Origin: Methanobacterium sp. UBA176
GTDB lineage: Archaea; Methanobacteriota; Methanobacteria; Methanobacteriales; Methanobacteriaceae
DNA: 18,582 bases
Assembly (NCBI GenBank): GCA_002505765.1
Contig: DAVZ01000066.1
Span: 1 to 18,582, forward strand
Direction: 5' to 3'
Both the position numbers and the translations under genes were made by a program. Position 1 is the stretch's first letter; each line of letters starts with the position of its first letter. Shown here one piece after another: positions 8,554 to 15,805 of the stretch. The notes beneath the pieces were generated by a model. The model worked only from the letters and a program-made list of their open reading frames with translations, made no database searches and was not told where the DNA came from.

Positions 8554-8579
8554 TAAGTTATTACTTATTAAATTCTGAA

Positions 8580-8624
8580 AGTCATTAATGACTTCTATAC
8601 ATTAATGACTGGAGATTATTAATG
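8580..8624. promoter_or_regulatory. operator-like array with 17-bp period
   Basis: CATTAATG occurs at 8583-8590 and 8600-8607, and TATTAATG at 8617-8624, so the copies are exactly 17 bp apart. The first sits in a perfect 14-bp palindrome (AGTCATTAATGACT, 8580-8593); the second keeps the right half (CATTAATGACT). The array starts about where transcription should begin and precedes a TetR-type gene, so a negative autoregulatory operator is the natural reading. Regulator binding is inferred. Confidence 0.6.
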
Positions 8625-8694
8625 TGGTATCCGGGATTTTTAAAAGAAAATCAGGTACCATAACAAAATTTAATAGATGCAATGGGGGGATAGT

Positions 8695-9735
8695 ATGACA
8701 AAAAGGATGGAATCTAAAAAAAGGGAAAATAGACAATCCATACTGGATGCAGCAGAAAATATAATCGCTGAAAAGGGATTTAAAGCCATGACCATGGATG
8801 ATGTCGCAAAAAAGGCTGATTTAGCCAAGGGAACTCTATACCTGTATTTTCCTAATAAAAACAGTTTATGTGCAGCGGTAAATGCAAGATTGAACAAAGA
8901 AATAAACTGCACAATCAAAAAGAAAATAGACTCATATGAAACAGGTTCAGAGAAAATCGTGGCCTGCGGTACTGGTTTCATTGAATACTGCAAAAAAAAC
9001 CCTCAAAAATGTAAAGCAGGTACAGAACTCTATCTAATGCCTTTAGAAGATATTGAAGATCCTAACGTGCAGGATTTCCTTCAGGAAGTCAATAAAACAG
9101 TACAGATGATGGTAGATGCTTATAGGCAGGGTAAAGCTGAAGGATCAATATTGGAGGATGTTGATCCTGTACCCACCGCAATATTTGTTAGGATGGGGTT
9201 TATTAACGCTTTTAATCCAACCTATGAACATAAATTGCTTCTTAAACTCCATGGTTTTAGTGAAGAACGTTATTTTACAGTTGCATGGAATTTACTGAAT
9301 AGATCAACTCATATTAAACAAGTAATAATAGAGGAAACCGAAAAACCACTGGAAGAACTCAGGTTAGAAGAAACAGCCAAGGAAATGAAAGATATAATAA
9401 AATCTATTGATATGCCTGTTGAAGATGCATTTGAACTTTATAACGCATTCAAATATGTAACTGATATTATGGTTGGAAAATGTGAACATGAGACTGTTGA
9501 AGCCACTGAGGAACGTGTAATAAATAGAGTTCATAGTTGTCCAATCCTAACATCCCGTAGAGAAACATTTGCTCCACAAATAACATCCATGCCTGAAGGA
9601 TGTTCTATGTATGGTAAAATTCTCATAGAGACTTTAAACCCGGAATATACTCATAGATTTACAAAGAAAATCTGTGAAGGCGATCCCTACTGCGAAAGTA
9701 TAATTGAGCTTAAAAAAACGAATTCAATTCAATAA
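8695..9735 (+). CDS. TetR-type regulator fused to an ATC-hydrolase-like domain
   Basis: 346-residue protein, far longer than a usual TetR regulator (about 190-220). Residues 12-60 are a clear TetR DNA-binding domain (ILDAAENIIAEKGFKAMTMD ... KGTLYLYFPNKNSL). Residues 85-205 look like the usual helical effector domain. From about 215 to 341 follows a second domain matching the free-standing protein at 11403-11894, with four shared cysteines (C282, C303, C327, C333) and the ending NPEYTHRFTKKICEGDPYC. That domain looks like the L-2-amino-thiazoline-4-carboxylic acid hydrolase family (PF14196). ATG at 8695 has GGGGGGA (8684-8690) upstream; an earlier ATG at 8677 lacks a site. The fusion suggests ligand sensing by a domain derived from the pathway. 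It heads a five-gene run. Confidence 0.88.
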   Translation: MTKRMESKKRENRQSILDAAENIIAEKGFKAMTMDDVAKKADLAKGTLYLYFPNKNSLCAAVNARLNKEINCTIKKKIDSYETGSEKIVACGTGFIEYCKKNPQKCKAGTELYLMPLEDIEDPNVQDFLQEVNKTVQMMVDAYRQGKAEGSILEDVDPVPTAIFVRMGFINAFNPTYEHKLLLKLHGFSEERYFTVAWNLLNRSTHIKQVIIEETEKPLEELRLEETAKEMKDIIKSIDMPVEDAFELYNAFKYVTDIMVGKCEHETVEATEERVINRVHSCPILTSRRETFAPQITSMPEGCSMYGKILIETLNPEYTHRFTKKICEGDPYCESIIELKKTNSIQ

Positions 9736-9757
9736 TTTTTTAAAGAAGGGAAAAAAT

Positions 9758-10483
9758 ATGGATAATTCCATAAGTAAGGATTTATATAGATTAAACTTAG
9801 GAATAAACAGTTCTTTTTTATTAAAATACCCCGATGGATATTTACTGATAGATACATCATTTCCAAACGAGTATGAGAATTTCAAAGAGAAAATTAACAG
9901 TACTCCTGTGGAAATTTCTGATATAAACTATATTTTACTCACCCATTATCATCACGATCACAGCGGAACTGCTGCGATGCTCAGAGAAGAAGCTGATGCA
10001 AGGATTATTGTTCATGAAAATGCCATCCCCTGGCTTGAAAAGGGAGATGGTACAGTGCTGGCCAGCTGGGTAAACCTGCGAATAAAGATCATCTTTTCCA
10101 TAGTTGAATTTTTCAGTAAGAGTATTAAAGACACCACATTTCCACAACTTTCAATAAGAGATGATGATGTTATCATTTCTGGGGATGATAATCAGATGCT
10201 GAGGGACATTGGCATTCCTGGAAAGATATTATGTACGCCTGGACATAGTAACGATTCTATTTCAGTAGTACTTGATGATGGCCGGGCTTTTATTGGCGAT
10301 ATTGCAGTAGATTTTCCTAAATTTCTGGGCACCTATTATCGTCCTGCCCTTGTTAAAGATATGTCCAAGGTTCTGGAGAGCTGGAAAAAAATAGTGGATG
10401 CAGGTGCTAAAAAGATCTATCCTGCTCATGGCCCATCATTTGAGGTGGAAGGCCTGATTTCGGCAATTAAAAAATTTGAATAG
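9758..10483 (+). CDS. MBL-fold metallo-hydrolase
   Basis: 241-residue metallo-beta-lactamase fold protein. The metal site is complete: HYHHDH (H63, H65, D67, H68), PGHSNDS (H163), GD at 180-181 and YPAHG (H near 224). It would be a cytosolic di-zinc or di-iron hydrolase; no signal peptide or membrane span is visible. The substrate is unknown; relatives cleave thioesters, lactones or phosphodiesters. ATG at 9758 follows GAAGGG (9745-9750) by 7 nt. An in-frame TTG at 9704 would extend it into the regulator gene and is rejected. It starts 22 nt after the regulator stop, so operon membership is likely. Confidence 0.88.
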   Translation: MDNSISKDLYRLNLGINSSFLLKYPDGYLLIDTSFPNEYENFKEKINSTPVEISDINYILLTHYHHDHSGTAAMLREEADARIIVHENAIPWLEKGDGTVLASWVNLRIKIIFSIVEFFSKSIKDTTFPQLSIRDDDVIISGDDNQMLRDIGIPGKILCTPGHSNDSISVVLDDGRAFIGDIAVDFPKFLGTYYRPALVKDMSKVLESWKKIVDAGAKKIYPAHGPSFEVEGLISAIKKFE

Positions 10484-10521
10484 CTTAAATCAAGCATGGA
10501 TTGTAATAAAGAAGTGAAAAC

Positions 10522-11325
10522 ATGAAAAATAAGGAAAAAATGCGTGAAGGTCTCCTTAAGGGAGGAATGCCTTACATTGCAGTTGGAGATGGTCCTCCCC
10601 TGGTTTATATGAGATCCCTTCCTGTAAGTGAAAAGATGTATAAGTACGAATTGAATATTCTCCCATTACTTGCCCCTAATTTCACAGTTTATGCTGTTGA
10701 TCGAAAACCAGGCATTAAAAAGGGTGCAACCATGAGAGACCTTGCTTCCGGTTATGCGCATGCCATTGAAAGTGAATTTGGAGAAGCAGTAAACATTATG
10801 GGGTTATCTACAAGTGGTTCCATTGCTCAGCAGTTTGCAATTGATTTTCCTCATCTGGTGCGAAAGTTAGTGCTGGTTGCCACAGCCTATCGGTTGGGCC
10901 CAGCGGGTAAAAAACTCCAGCTTAAATATGCTAATCTACTTGCCCAGGGAAGGTTTCGGGATGCTGCGCGTGTTTTTTTCCCTGCTGCATTTGCAGAATC
11001 TTCTTTTAGCCAATGGTTTTTAGGATGGATAATGTGGTTAGTCGAACCATTGTTTAGACCTACAAACCCTGAAGATTTGATTAACACCCTGCTGGCCGAT
11101 GACAGGTTTGATGCTGAAGAAGATCTGCATAAAATTACTGCTCCAACCTTATTAATTGGTGGAGATCGGGATTTTTTCTATCCTGAAGAGTTATTAAGGC
11201 GAACGGCAGATTTAATCCCAAATTCACGATTAATAGTTTATCCTGGGCGAAAACACATTGAAGTGGAAACATATTCACGTTTTGCTTCTGATGTTGTTTC
11301 GTTCCTCACCAATGAAATTCACTAA
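10522..11325 (+). CDS. alpha/beta-fold hydrolase
   Basis: 267 residues with an alpha/beta hydrolase layout. The nucleophile elbow is GLSTSG (Ser96) after the strand AVNIM. The acid is probably Asp217 in LLIGGDRDFFYPEE and the general base is His245 in YPGRKHIEVE. Residues 125-190 form a helical cap with PLFRP. It could hydrolyse an ester, amide or lactone; the sequence does not show which. It starts 38 nt after the MBL gene in the same direction. By eye its codons include more G/C-rich choices (cgg, gcg, gcc) than hyp or prs, which may reflect transfer. Confidence 0.87.
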   Translation: MKNKEKMREGLLKGGMPYIAVGDGPPLVYMRSLPVSEKMYKYELNILPLLAPNFTVYAVDRKPGIKKGATMRDLASGYAHAIESEFGEAVNIMGLSTSGSIAQQFAIDFPHLVRKLVLVATAYRLGPAGKKLQLKYANLLAQGRFRDAARVFFPAAFAESSFSQWFLGWIMWLVEPLFRPTNPEDLINTLLADDRFDAEEDLHKITAPTLLIGGDRDFFYPEELLRRTADLIPNSRLIVYPGRKHIEVETYSRFASDVVSFLTNEIH

Positions 11326-11350
11326 TAATTTTTACAAAAAAAGAGGTTGA

Positions 11351-11392
11351 AGAAAATCTTTGATTTTCTGAACCACAAAAACAAAGTTTTTG
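11351..11392. repeat. paired-hairpin element, copy D, on a ribosome binding site
   Basis: AGAAAATC-TTT-GATTTTCT (11351-11369), spacer GAACCA, and CAAAAAC-AAA-GTTTTTG (11376-11392). GAGGT occurs on both sides (11343-11347 and 11392-11396), 49 bp apart. The right copy is the ribosome binding site of the next gene; the left copy (GAGGTTGA) looks like a second, displaced version. This suggests insertion into a ribosome binding site with duplication of it. Confidence 0.65.
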
Positions 11393-11402
11393 AGGTGATA
11401 AA

Positions 11403-11894
11403 ATGGAATTAGAAGATATTCCTGCCGAAGTCCGGTGGGAAATTGCTACAAAAGCAGCCCTGGCCTCAGCCATAGGTTATAATATGGCCTTCAGGGAAAT
11501 ATTAGGGGAAGAAACCGTTCAAAAGGTTGAAGAAGCAATCACGGCCGAAGGTGGGAAAGAACTGAAAAACATAGCTGATTCTCTGGGTCTGCCTGCAGAA
11601 AACGCCATTGAGGTGGATGATGCCTATGGATTTATAGGGATGGCCATTGTGGGAAAAATGGAGTACGAAACTTTAGAAGCAAACAAGGACAGGGTTGTGC
11701 AGCGTATAACCAGTTGTCCTAACTTAAACACCCATAAAGACATGAACGCACCAATAATAAGCATGCCTCATCTCTGCCAAGTATATTCAAGCTGCGCAGT
11801 GGAGGAATTAAACCCCAAATACACACATAGTTTCAGTAAAAGAATGTGCGCTGGTGATGAATACTGTCAATACACAATTGAATTAAAAAAATAG
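11403..11894 (+). CDS. ATC-hydrolase-like protein, paralogue of the regulator C-terminus
   Basis: 163-residue protein aligning over residues 57-163 with the C-terminal domain of the TetR-fusion protein, with about 49 identities in 107 positions by hand and one single-residue gap. Shared features are EAxxxRVxxR, the SCP cysteine (C105), C125, LNPKYTHSFSKRMCAGDEYC (C149, C155) and the IELKK end. C131 is present only here. The pattern resembles L-2-amino-thiazoline-4-carboxylic acid hydrolase (PF14196), whose bacterial members open a thiazoline ring on a route to cysteine. Whether this protein has that activity is unknown. The extra N-terminal 56 residues are helical with no counterpart in the regulator. 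It lies between the alpha/beta hydrolase and the FAD oxidoreductase. Confidence 0.8.
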   Translation: MELEDIPAEVRWEIATKAALASAIGYNMAFREILGEETVQKVEEAITAEGGKELKNIADSLGLPAENAIEVDDAYGFIGMAIVGKMEYETLEANKDRVVQRITSCPNLNTHKDMNAPIISMPHLCQVYSSCAVEELNPKYTHSFSKRMCAGDEYCQYTIELKK

Positions 11895-11937
11895 ATTTAA
11901 TTCAATAATTTCTTTATTTTGAAAGGAGGATGTTAAA

Positions 11938-13407
11938 ATAGCTAAATCCGTAATTATAATCGGCGCAGGAATAGCCGGCCTGGCTGCTGGCTGTTACCTG
12001 CAGATGAATGGTTTTAAAAGCAGAATATTTGAGATGCATAAAAAGCCAGGAGGTCTCTGCACAGCCTGGAAAAGGAAAGACTACACTTTTGATCTTTGTA
12101 TTGATTTTTTAATTGGAATTACACCCCATAGCGATGTTTACAAGTTATGGGAGGAGTTAGGGATGGTTCAGGATCGGGAATTCATAACCCCTGAAGATTT
12201 TTTTATCCAGGTGATAGACAATCAGGGAAACAAATTCGTAGTATATAATGATCCGGATAAACTACGGGAACATATGCTCAGTTTCTCCCCGGAAGATGAG
12301 AAACTCATTAAAAAATTCACCAACGACATTAAAAAATTCGGTTCTGCAGATCTACGTGTTGATATAGGTATTCGGGATATATTAAGAATGATTCCTGTGA
12401 TTCTACTCTTTAGAAAATATTCTCTACCAGTTTCAGAAATGGCTGCCAAGTTTAAAAACCCGGTCTTAAAAAATCTGTTCCAAACTGCTTTTGACTGGCA
12501 TGATCAGTCCACCATATTCTCTATGATGGGTGCTGCGTTTATGGGGAGTGGTTCTGCAGGATATCCTATAGGAGGCTCCATACCCCTTGCCCGGGCAATT
12601 GAACAGAGATACCTGGATATTGGAGGGGAAATTTCCTACAATTCCCAGGTGAAAAGAATTTTAGTGGAAAAAAACCAGGCCACAGGTATCGAACTTTCAG
12701 ATGGTACTATAGAAAGAGCAGATATCGTAGTATCAGCAGCAGATGGCCATAGCACCATATTTGACTGGCTGAAGGGGCAGTACACTGATGACCAGATCAG
12801 AGGTTATTATGAAAACCTGGACTTATTTCCTCCCCTGGTTATTGTTTCCCTTGGAGTAGATGAGGATTATTCAAATAAACCCCATAGAATCCGTTTTTCC
12901 TCAAAAAAACCTATCAAAGTGGGAGGTGAAGAAAAGGATTATGTACTCTTAAAAAATCACAGTTACGATCCTACCATGGCTCCTGAGGGAAAAACAGTAC
13001 TCACAGTTCAGATGGAAACAAATTTTGATTACTGGGATAAATTAAAGGATAACGAAGAAGAATATCATGCTGAAAAGAAAAATATTGGGGAATCAGTGAT
13101 TAATGCTATTTCAGAGCTTTATCCAGACATTAAAGATAAGATTGAAGTGGTTGATGTGGCTACCCCTCTCACCTTCGTCCGTTACACTGGTAACTGGAAG
13201 GGATCATATGAAGGTTGGTTGGTGAATGAAAAGATATCCCTCACTTCTGAAATGCCTCAAACTCTCCCAAGATTATTTAATTTCTACATGGCTGGGCAAT
13301 GGGTTTCGCCAGGAGGTGGTTTATACGGGGCAGCTACAAGTGCCAGAAAAGCGGTTAAAATAATATGTAAAAATGAGAAAAAACGCTTTAAAACCACAAA
13401 ACCATAA
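11938..13407 (+). CDS. phytoene-desaturase-like FAD/NAD(P) oxidoreductase with AUA start
   Basis: 489-residue flavoprotein of the CrtI/amine-oxidase type. It has the dinucleotide-binding motif GAGIAG (residues 9-14), the second FAD element PGGLCTAWKRKDYTFD and the C-terminal FAD motif YMAGQWVSPGGGLYGAATSA. Relatives oxidise or saturate hydrophobic polyenes, but many are uncharacterised, so the substrate is open. Start problem: the frame is open from 11923 and the first ATG is at 12004, beyond the whole GAGIAG motif. No GTG or TTG precedes it. The codon giving the expected (M)AKSVIIIGAG beginning is ATA at 11938-11940, 8 nt after GGAGG (11925-11929). Either AUA is used, or a base change or lost A in the run at 11935-11938 has damaged the start. 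Confidence 0.85.
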   Translation: MAKSVIIIGAGIAGLAAGCYLQMNGFKSRIFEMHKKPGGLCTAWKRKDYTFDLCIDFLIGITPHSDVYKLWEELGMVQDREFITPEDFFIQVIDNQGNKFVVYNDPDKLREHMLSFSPEDEKLIKKFTNDIKKFGSADLRVDIGIRDILRMIPVILLFRKYSLPVSEMAAKFKNPVLKNLFQTAFDWHDQSTIFSMMGAAFMGSGSAGYPIGGSIPLARAIEQRYLDIGGEISYNSQVKRILVEKNQATGIELSDGTIERADIVVSAADGHSTIFDWLKGQYTDDQIRGYYENLDLFPPLVIVSLGVDEDYSNKPHRIRFSSKKPIKVGGEEKDYVLLKNHSYDPTMAPEGKTVLTVQMETNFDYWDKLKDNEEEYHAEKKNIGESVINAISELYPDIKDKIEVVDVATPLTFVRYTGNWKGSYEGWLVNEKISLTSEMPQTLPRLFNFYMAGQWVSPGGGLYGAATSARKAVKIICKNEKKRFKTTKP

Positions 13408-13433
13408 CTTTAACAACGATTTCAATATTTCTT

Positions 13434-13707
13434 TTATATCTCTTGAGTGAGGTAAATTCTTATCCAATACAAACTAACTGACGCAGATACAGCTTTTAAA
13501 ATCTCATCCATGATTGTACAGGCTTCCACTGTGCTCTTCTTATGTGCTTTAACACATTTTTTTACATTTAACCGCTTCTGCACAAGCCAGAGCCATAATT
13601 ATTTTTTCCCTTAAAGATAAACTCCATTTTCATTATTTTGAGGCTAAATTTTGAATTATTTAACTCTTCAATAACTTCTAAGTGAAGTGGTATGTTCCTG
13701 GTTATTG
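13434..13707 (-). pseudogene. AhpD/carboxymuconolactone decarboxylase-like relic
   Basis: On the minus strand, pieces of a small AhpD-like protein can be read in shifted frames: PLHLEVIEELN, then SLREKIIMALACAEAVKCKK, then CVKAHKKSTVEACTIMDEIL running to a stop at 13434-13436. The last two join as CKKCVKAH, the CxxC...H redox motif of this family, if one A is removed from a seven-A run (plus 13557-13563). A second one-base shift precedes SLREK. No start codon or ribosome binding site is evident. This is a decayed thiol peroxidase-type gene, divergent from the next pseudogene. Confidence 0.6.
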
Positions 13708-13803
13708 TTTTTTTTTTATGTGTGATTACCTTATTTTTATCAAGTTAATCTATAAGTTTGAACAATATAATTATTAAGGAAATTTTTAAAAGGAGAAATA
13801 ATT

Positions 13804-14283
13804 ATGGATTTTAAAGACTGCATAAAATTTGCAAATGAAACACCTGTTTGCTATCTGGCAACAATGGACAAAGACCAGCCCAGGGTGAGGGCACTTGGAT
13901 TCTGGTTTGCAGATGAAAATGGGTTCTATTTCCAGATAGGATCGGTAAAAGATATGTAAGGACAGCTTAAAAATTCGAAGAATTTTTAGGTTCGAAAAAC
14001 ATTTGTTTTTCTAAACTCCAGAAAAATCCCAAGGTCGAAGTGTGTTTCTGGCAGCCGGATGAGACAACAGGGTACAATGATGATAGTTGCAGGGGAAATA
14101 GAATTTGTATATGGCCCTGAACATAAAAAGCAGGTTTTAGAAGATAGACTATTTCTTAAAGAATTTGGTATAACATTTGACCATCCAGGACTTATAATTT
14201 TCCGCATTTCTATTGGTGAAGCATATTTCTGGACAATGGCCACCAATTTTGAGCCTAAAAAATTCATTAAATTTGGTGATTAA
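13804..14283 (+). pseudogene. pyridoxamine 5'-phosphate oxidase-like protein, interrupted
   Basis: A flavin-binding split-barrel protein of about 140 residues when mentally repaired. The first part is open (ATG 13804, CYLATMDKDQPRVRALGFWF, FYFQIGSVKDM) and stops at TAA 13957-13959, where homologues usually have tyrosine. A paired-hairpin element follows inside the gene. Reading resumes as PKVEVCFWQPDETTG (about 14028-14072), then an extra T breaks the frame, and the remainder (TMMIVAGEIEFVYG ... FEPKKFIKFGD) runs to 14283. Three separate lesions make function very unlikely. Removing 53 bp restores the frame across the element. Confidence 0.88.
13969..14021. repeat. paired-hairpin element, copy E, inserted in a coding sequence
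   Basis: AAAAATTC-GAA-GAATTTTT (13969-13987, extendable by a further three pairs) and GAAAAAC-ATTT-GTTTTTC (13994-14011), spacer AGGTTC. AAAAAT is present on both sides (13969-13974 and 14022-14027). Deleting one copy plus the 47 bp between rejoins the flanking codons as Q-L-K-N-P-K-V-E-V in frame, so this copy was inserted into a pre-existing gene. Confidence 0.75.
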
Positions 14284-14330
14284 ACTAAAAATAAATATTT
14301 TTCTTTTAATATTTTAGAATAAGTGATTCC

Positions 14331-15173
14331 ATGGAAATAACAGTTCTACTTGAAAATAACAAGTCTGAAGACTCTAATTTAAGCATAGAGCACGGACTTT
14401 CAATGCTTATTCAAAAGGATGAATACAGTTTACTTTTTGATACTGGAGGTCCTGAAGAAACTGCAATTAGAAATGCTCAAAAAATGGGAATTGATCTTTC
14501 TAAAATAGATGTTGCGGCTATTTCTCATGGACATAATGACCATTGCGGAGGCTTATTAAAATTCATGGAAATGAACCATAAGTCTCCCATTTACCTGAAA
14601 AAAGAAGCTTTAGAGCCTTATTATTCTAAACGTCCAGAGGGAATGAAATTTATAGGTATGGATAGCCAGATAACAGAAAAATACCTGGAAAGGCTTAATT
14701 TTGTTGAAAGAACCATTGAAATTGCTCAAGGAATATTTTTAATACCTGAAATCAGTAAAGATTTCCCAATTCCTTCCAGTAACCGGGTTTTATTTACAGA
14801 AAAATATGGAAAGTTAATAAATGATAATTTCGACCATGAACAGATCATGATAATTGAAAATAATGATAATTTAGTTGTTTTTTCAGGCTGCACACATAAT
14901 GGGATTAAAAATATTATAAATACCGCAAAAGATGTCTTTCCAGACAAGAGAATAGCTGCTATAATTGGCGGATTCCACTTTCAAGCGGGAAGTTCAGATC
15001 ATGTGGTTTCAGAGGATGAAGAAGTTAAGGATATTGCTGAATGGCTTAAATCAGAAATCGATGGGCAAATTTACACAGGACACTGCACTGGTGAACGAGG
15101 GATAAAGATAATGAAGCCCATTTTAAAAGAAATGCTCAGTAGAATTCATACAGGCATGGAAATATCAATTTAA
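14331..15173 (+). CDS. MBL-fold protein, COG1237 type
   Basis: 280-residue metallo-beta-lactamase fold protein with the metal motif HGHNDH (H66, H68, D70, H71), a later SGCTHNG and the C-terminal TGHCTGERG. This layout is typical of COG1237, a family that includes the archaeal protein MJ0301, linked in the literature to the dihydropteroate-synthase-like step of methanopterin biosynthesis. That role fits a methanogen but is inferred, since the family has several activities. ATG at 14331 has AGTGATT about 4 nt upstream. It converges with the flavodoxin gene, and the two stops overlap by 9 bp (15165-15173). Confidence 0.85.
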   Translation: MEITVLLENNKSEDSNLSIEHGLSMLIQKDEYSLLFDTGGPEETAIRNAQKMGIDLSKIDVAAISHGHNDHCGGLLKFMEMNHKSPIYLKKEALEPYYSKRPEGMKFIGMDSQITEKYLERLNFVERTIEIAQGIFLIPEISKDFPIPSSNRVLFTEKYGKLINDNFDHEQIMIIENNDNLVVFSGCTHNGIKNIINTAKDVFPDKRIAAIIGGFHFQAGSSDHVVSEDEEVKDIAEWLKSEIDGQIYTGHCTGERGIKIMKPILKEMLSRIHTGMEISI

Positions 15174-15644
15174 ATCATTTATTAAAAGGCTCCTTGCAAA
15201 CTCTCTGGCATTTTCTAAATCTCTTCCATCAGGATGACCCTTATTTTTACCCCCAAGCCATCCTAAAGGTCCTTTTAAATTTAGATTAAACTTCAAAGGA
15301 CTGACTTCGCCCAGAGAGGCAAATTCACCCACAATTTTAAAACCTTTTCCACCAAGCTTTACTTTAATGAGGTTATTGTATTTATCGTTGAGCTCTCCTG
15401 ATGTTGAAAATATAAACGCATCCTTGTTCATTGGAGGCAAATTGTCTATAAAATTCATCAAATCTTTATGATAGTTACCTCCATAAATTCCTGAGCCAAA
15501 ACCAATCAGATCATATTCTTCTAAATCAGTTGGAGATATTTGTTCAATTTTTGCTAATTTAGCTTCCAAAACCTCAGCCATAGCCCTTGCAATCCTTTTC
15601 GTATTCATTTTGTGATAGGATTTGTAAATTAAAATTGTATTCAT
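15165..15644 (-). CDS. flavodoxin family protein
   Basis: 159-residue flavodoxin-like domain, a probable FMN-binding electron carrier or oxidoreductase. It begins with strand MNTILIYKS followed by the phosphate-loop region YHKMNTKRIARAMAE, and shows the second flavin loop FGSGIYGGNYHKDLMNFIDN and the later FIFSTSGELNDKY. The phosphate loop lacks the classic T-G-N-T, as in the short flavodoxin-like proteins related to protoporphyrinogen oxidase HemG. The start ATG (complement of 15642-15644) is preceded by GGTGA. It is a single gene, convergent with the MBL gene and divergent from metE. Confidence 0.85.
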   Translation of the reverse strand: MNTILIYKSYHKMNTKRIARAMAEVLEAKLAKIEQISPTDLEEYDLIGFGSGIYGGNYHKDLMNFIDNLPPMNKDAFIFSTSGELNDKYNNLIKVKLGGKGFKIVGEFASLGEVSPLKFNLNLKGPLGWLGGKNKGHPDGRDLENAREFARSLLINDLN

Positions 15645-15728
15645 AATTTCACCACAATGATTATATTAATTTCTATTATTAAAATTATTATCTAAATTAA
15701 TTTTGTTGTTTCAATAGACTGATATGAT

Positions 15729-15736
15729 TTTATATA
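15729..15736 (+). promoter_or_regulatory. TATA box of metE
   Basis: TTTATATA matches the archaeal consensus exactly and lies about 75 nt before the metE ATG, placing transcription start near 15757-15762. No riboswitch-like fold is apparent in the short leader. Confidence 0.55.
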
Positions 15737-15805
15737 AGGTTAAAGCATAGATTATTTGCAAACAGTTTTTCTAAAAATCAATGATTAATCTATTAGGGGT
15801 TATTT

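Noticed and set aside
8580..8624. Possible CRISPR array
   Set aside because: Only three 8-bp copies with a 17-bp period and no leader or cas genes; an operator array fits better.
9704..9757. Upstream TTG start for the MBL hydrolase
   Set aside because: It would overlap the regulator gene; ATG 9758 has a proper ribosome binding site and the expected family N-terminus.
12004..13407. FAD oxidoreductase starting at the first ATG
   Set aside because: This start would delete the FAD-binding GxGxxG motif and has no ribosome binding site, whereas GGAGG sits before the ATA codon at 11938.
14059..14283. Independent 74-residue protein
   Set aside because: It is the shifted 3' part of the oxidase pseudogene; in-frame coding with the preceding DETTG is broken by one extra T.
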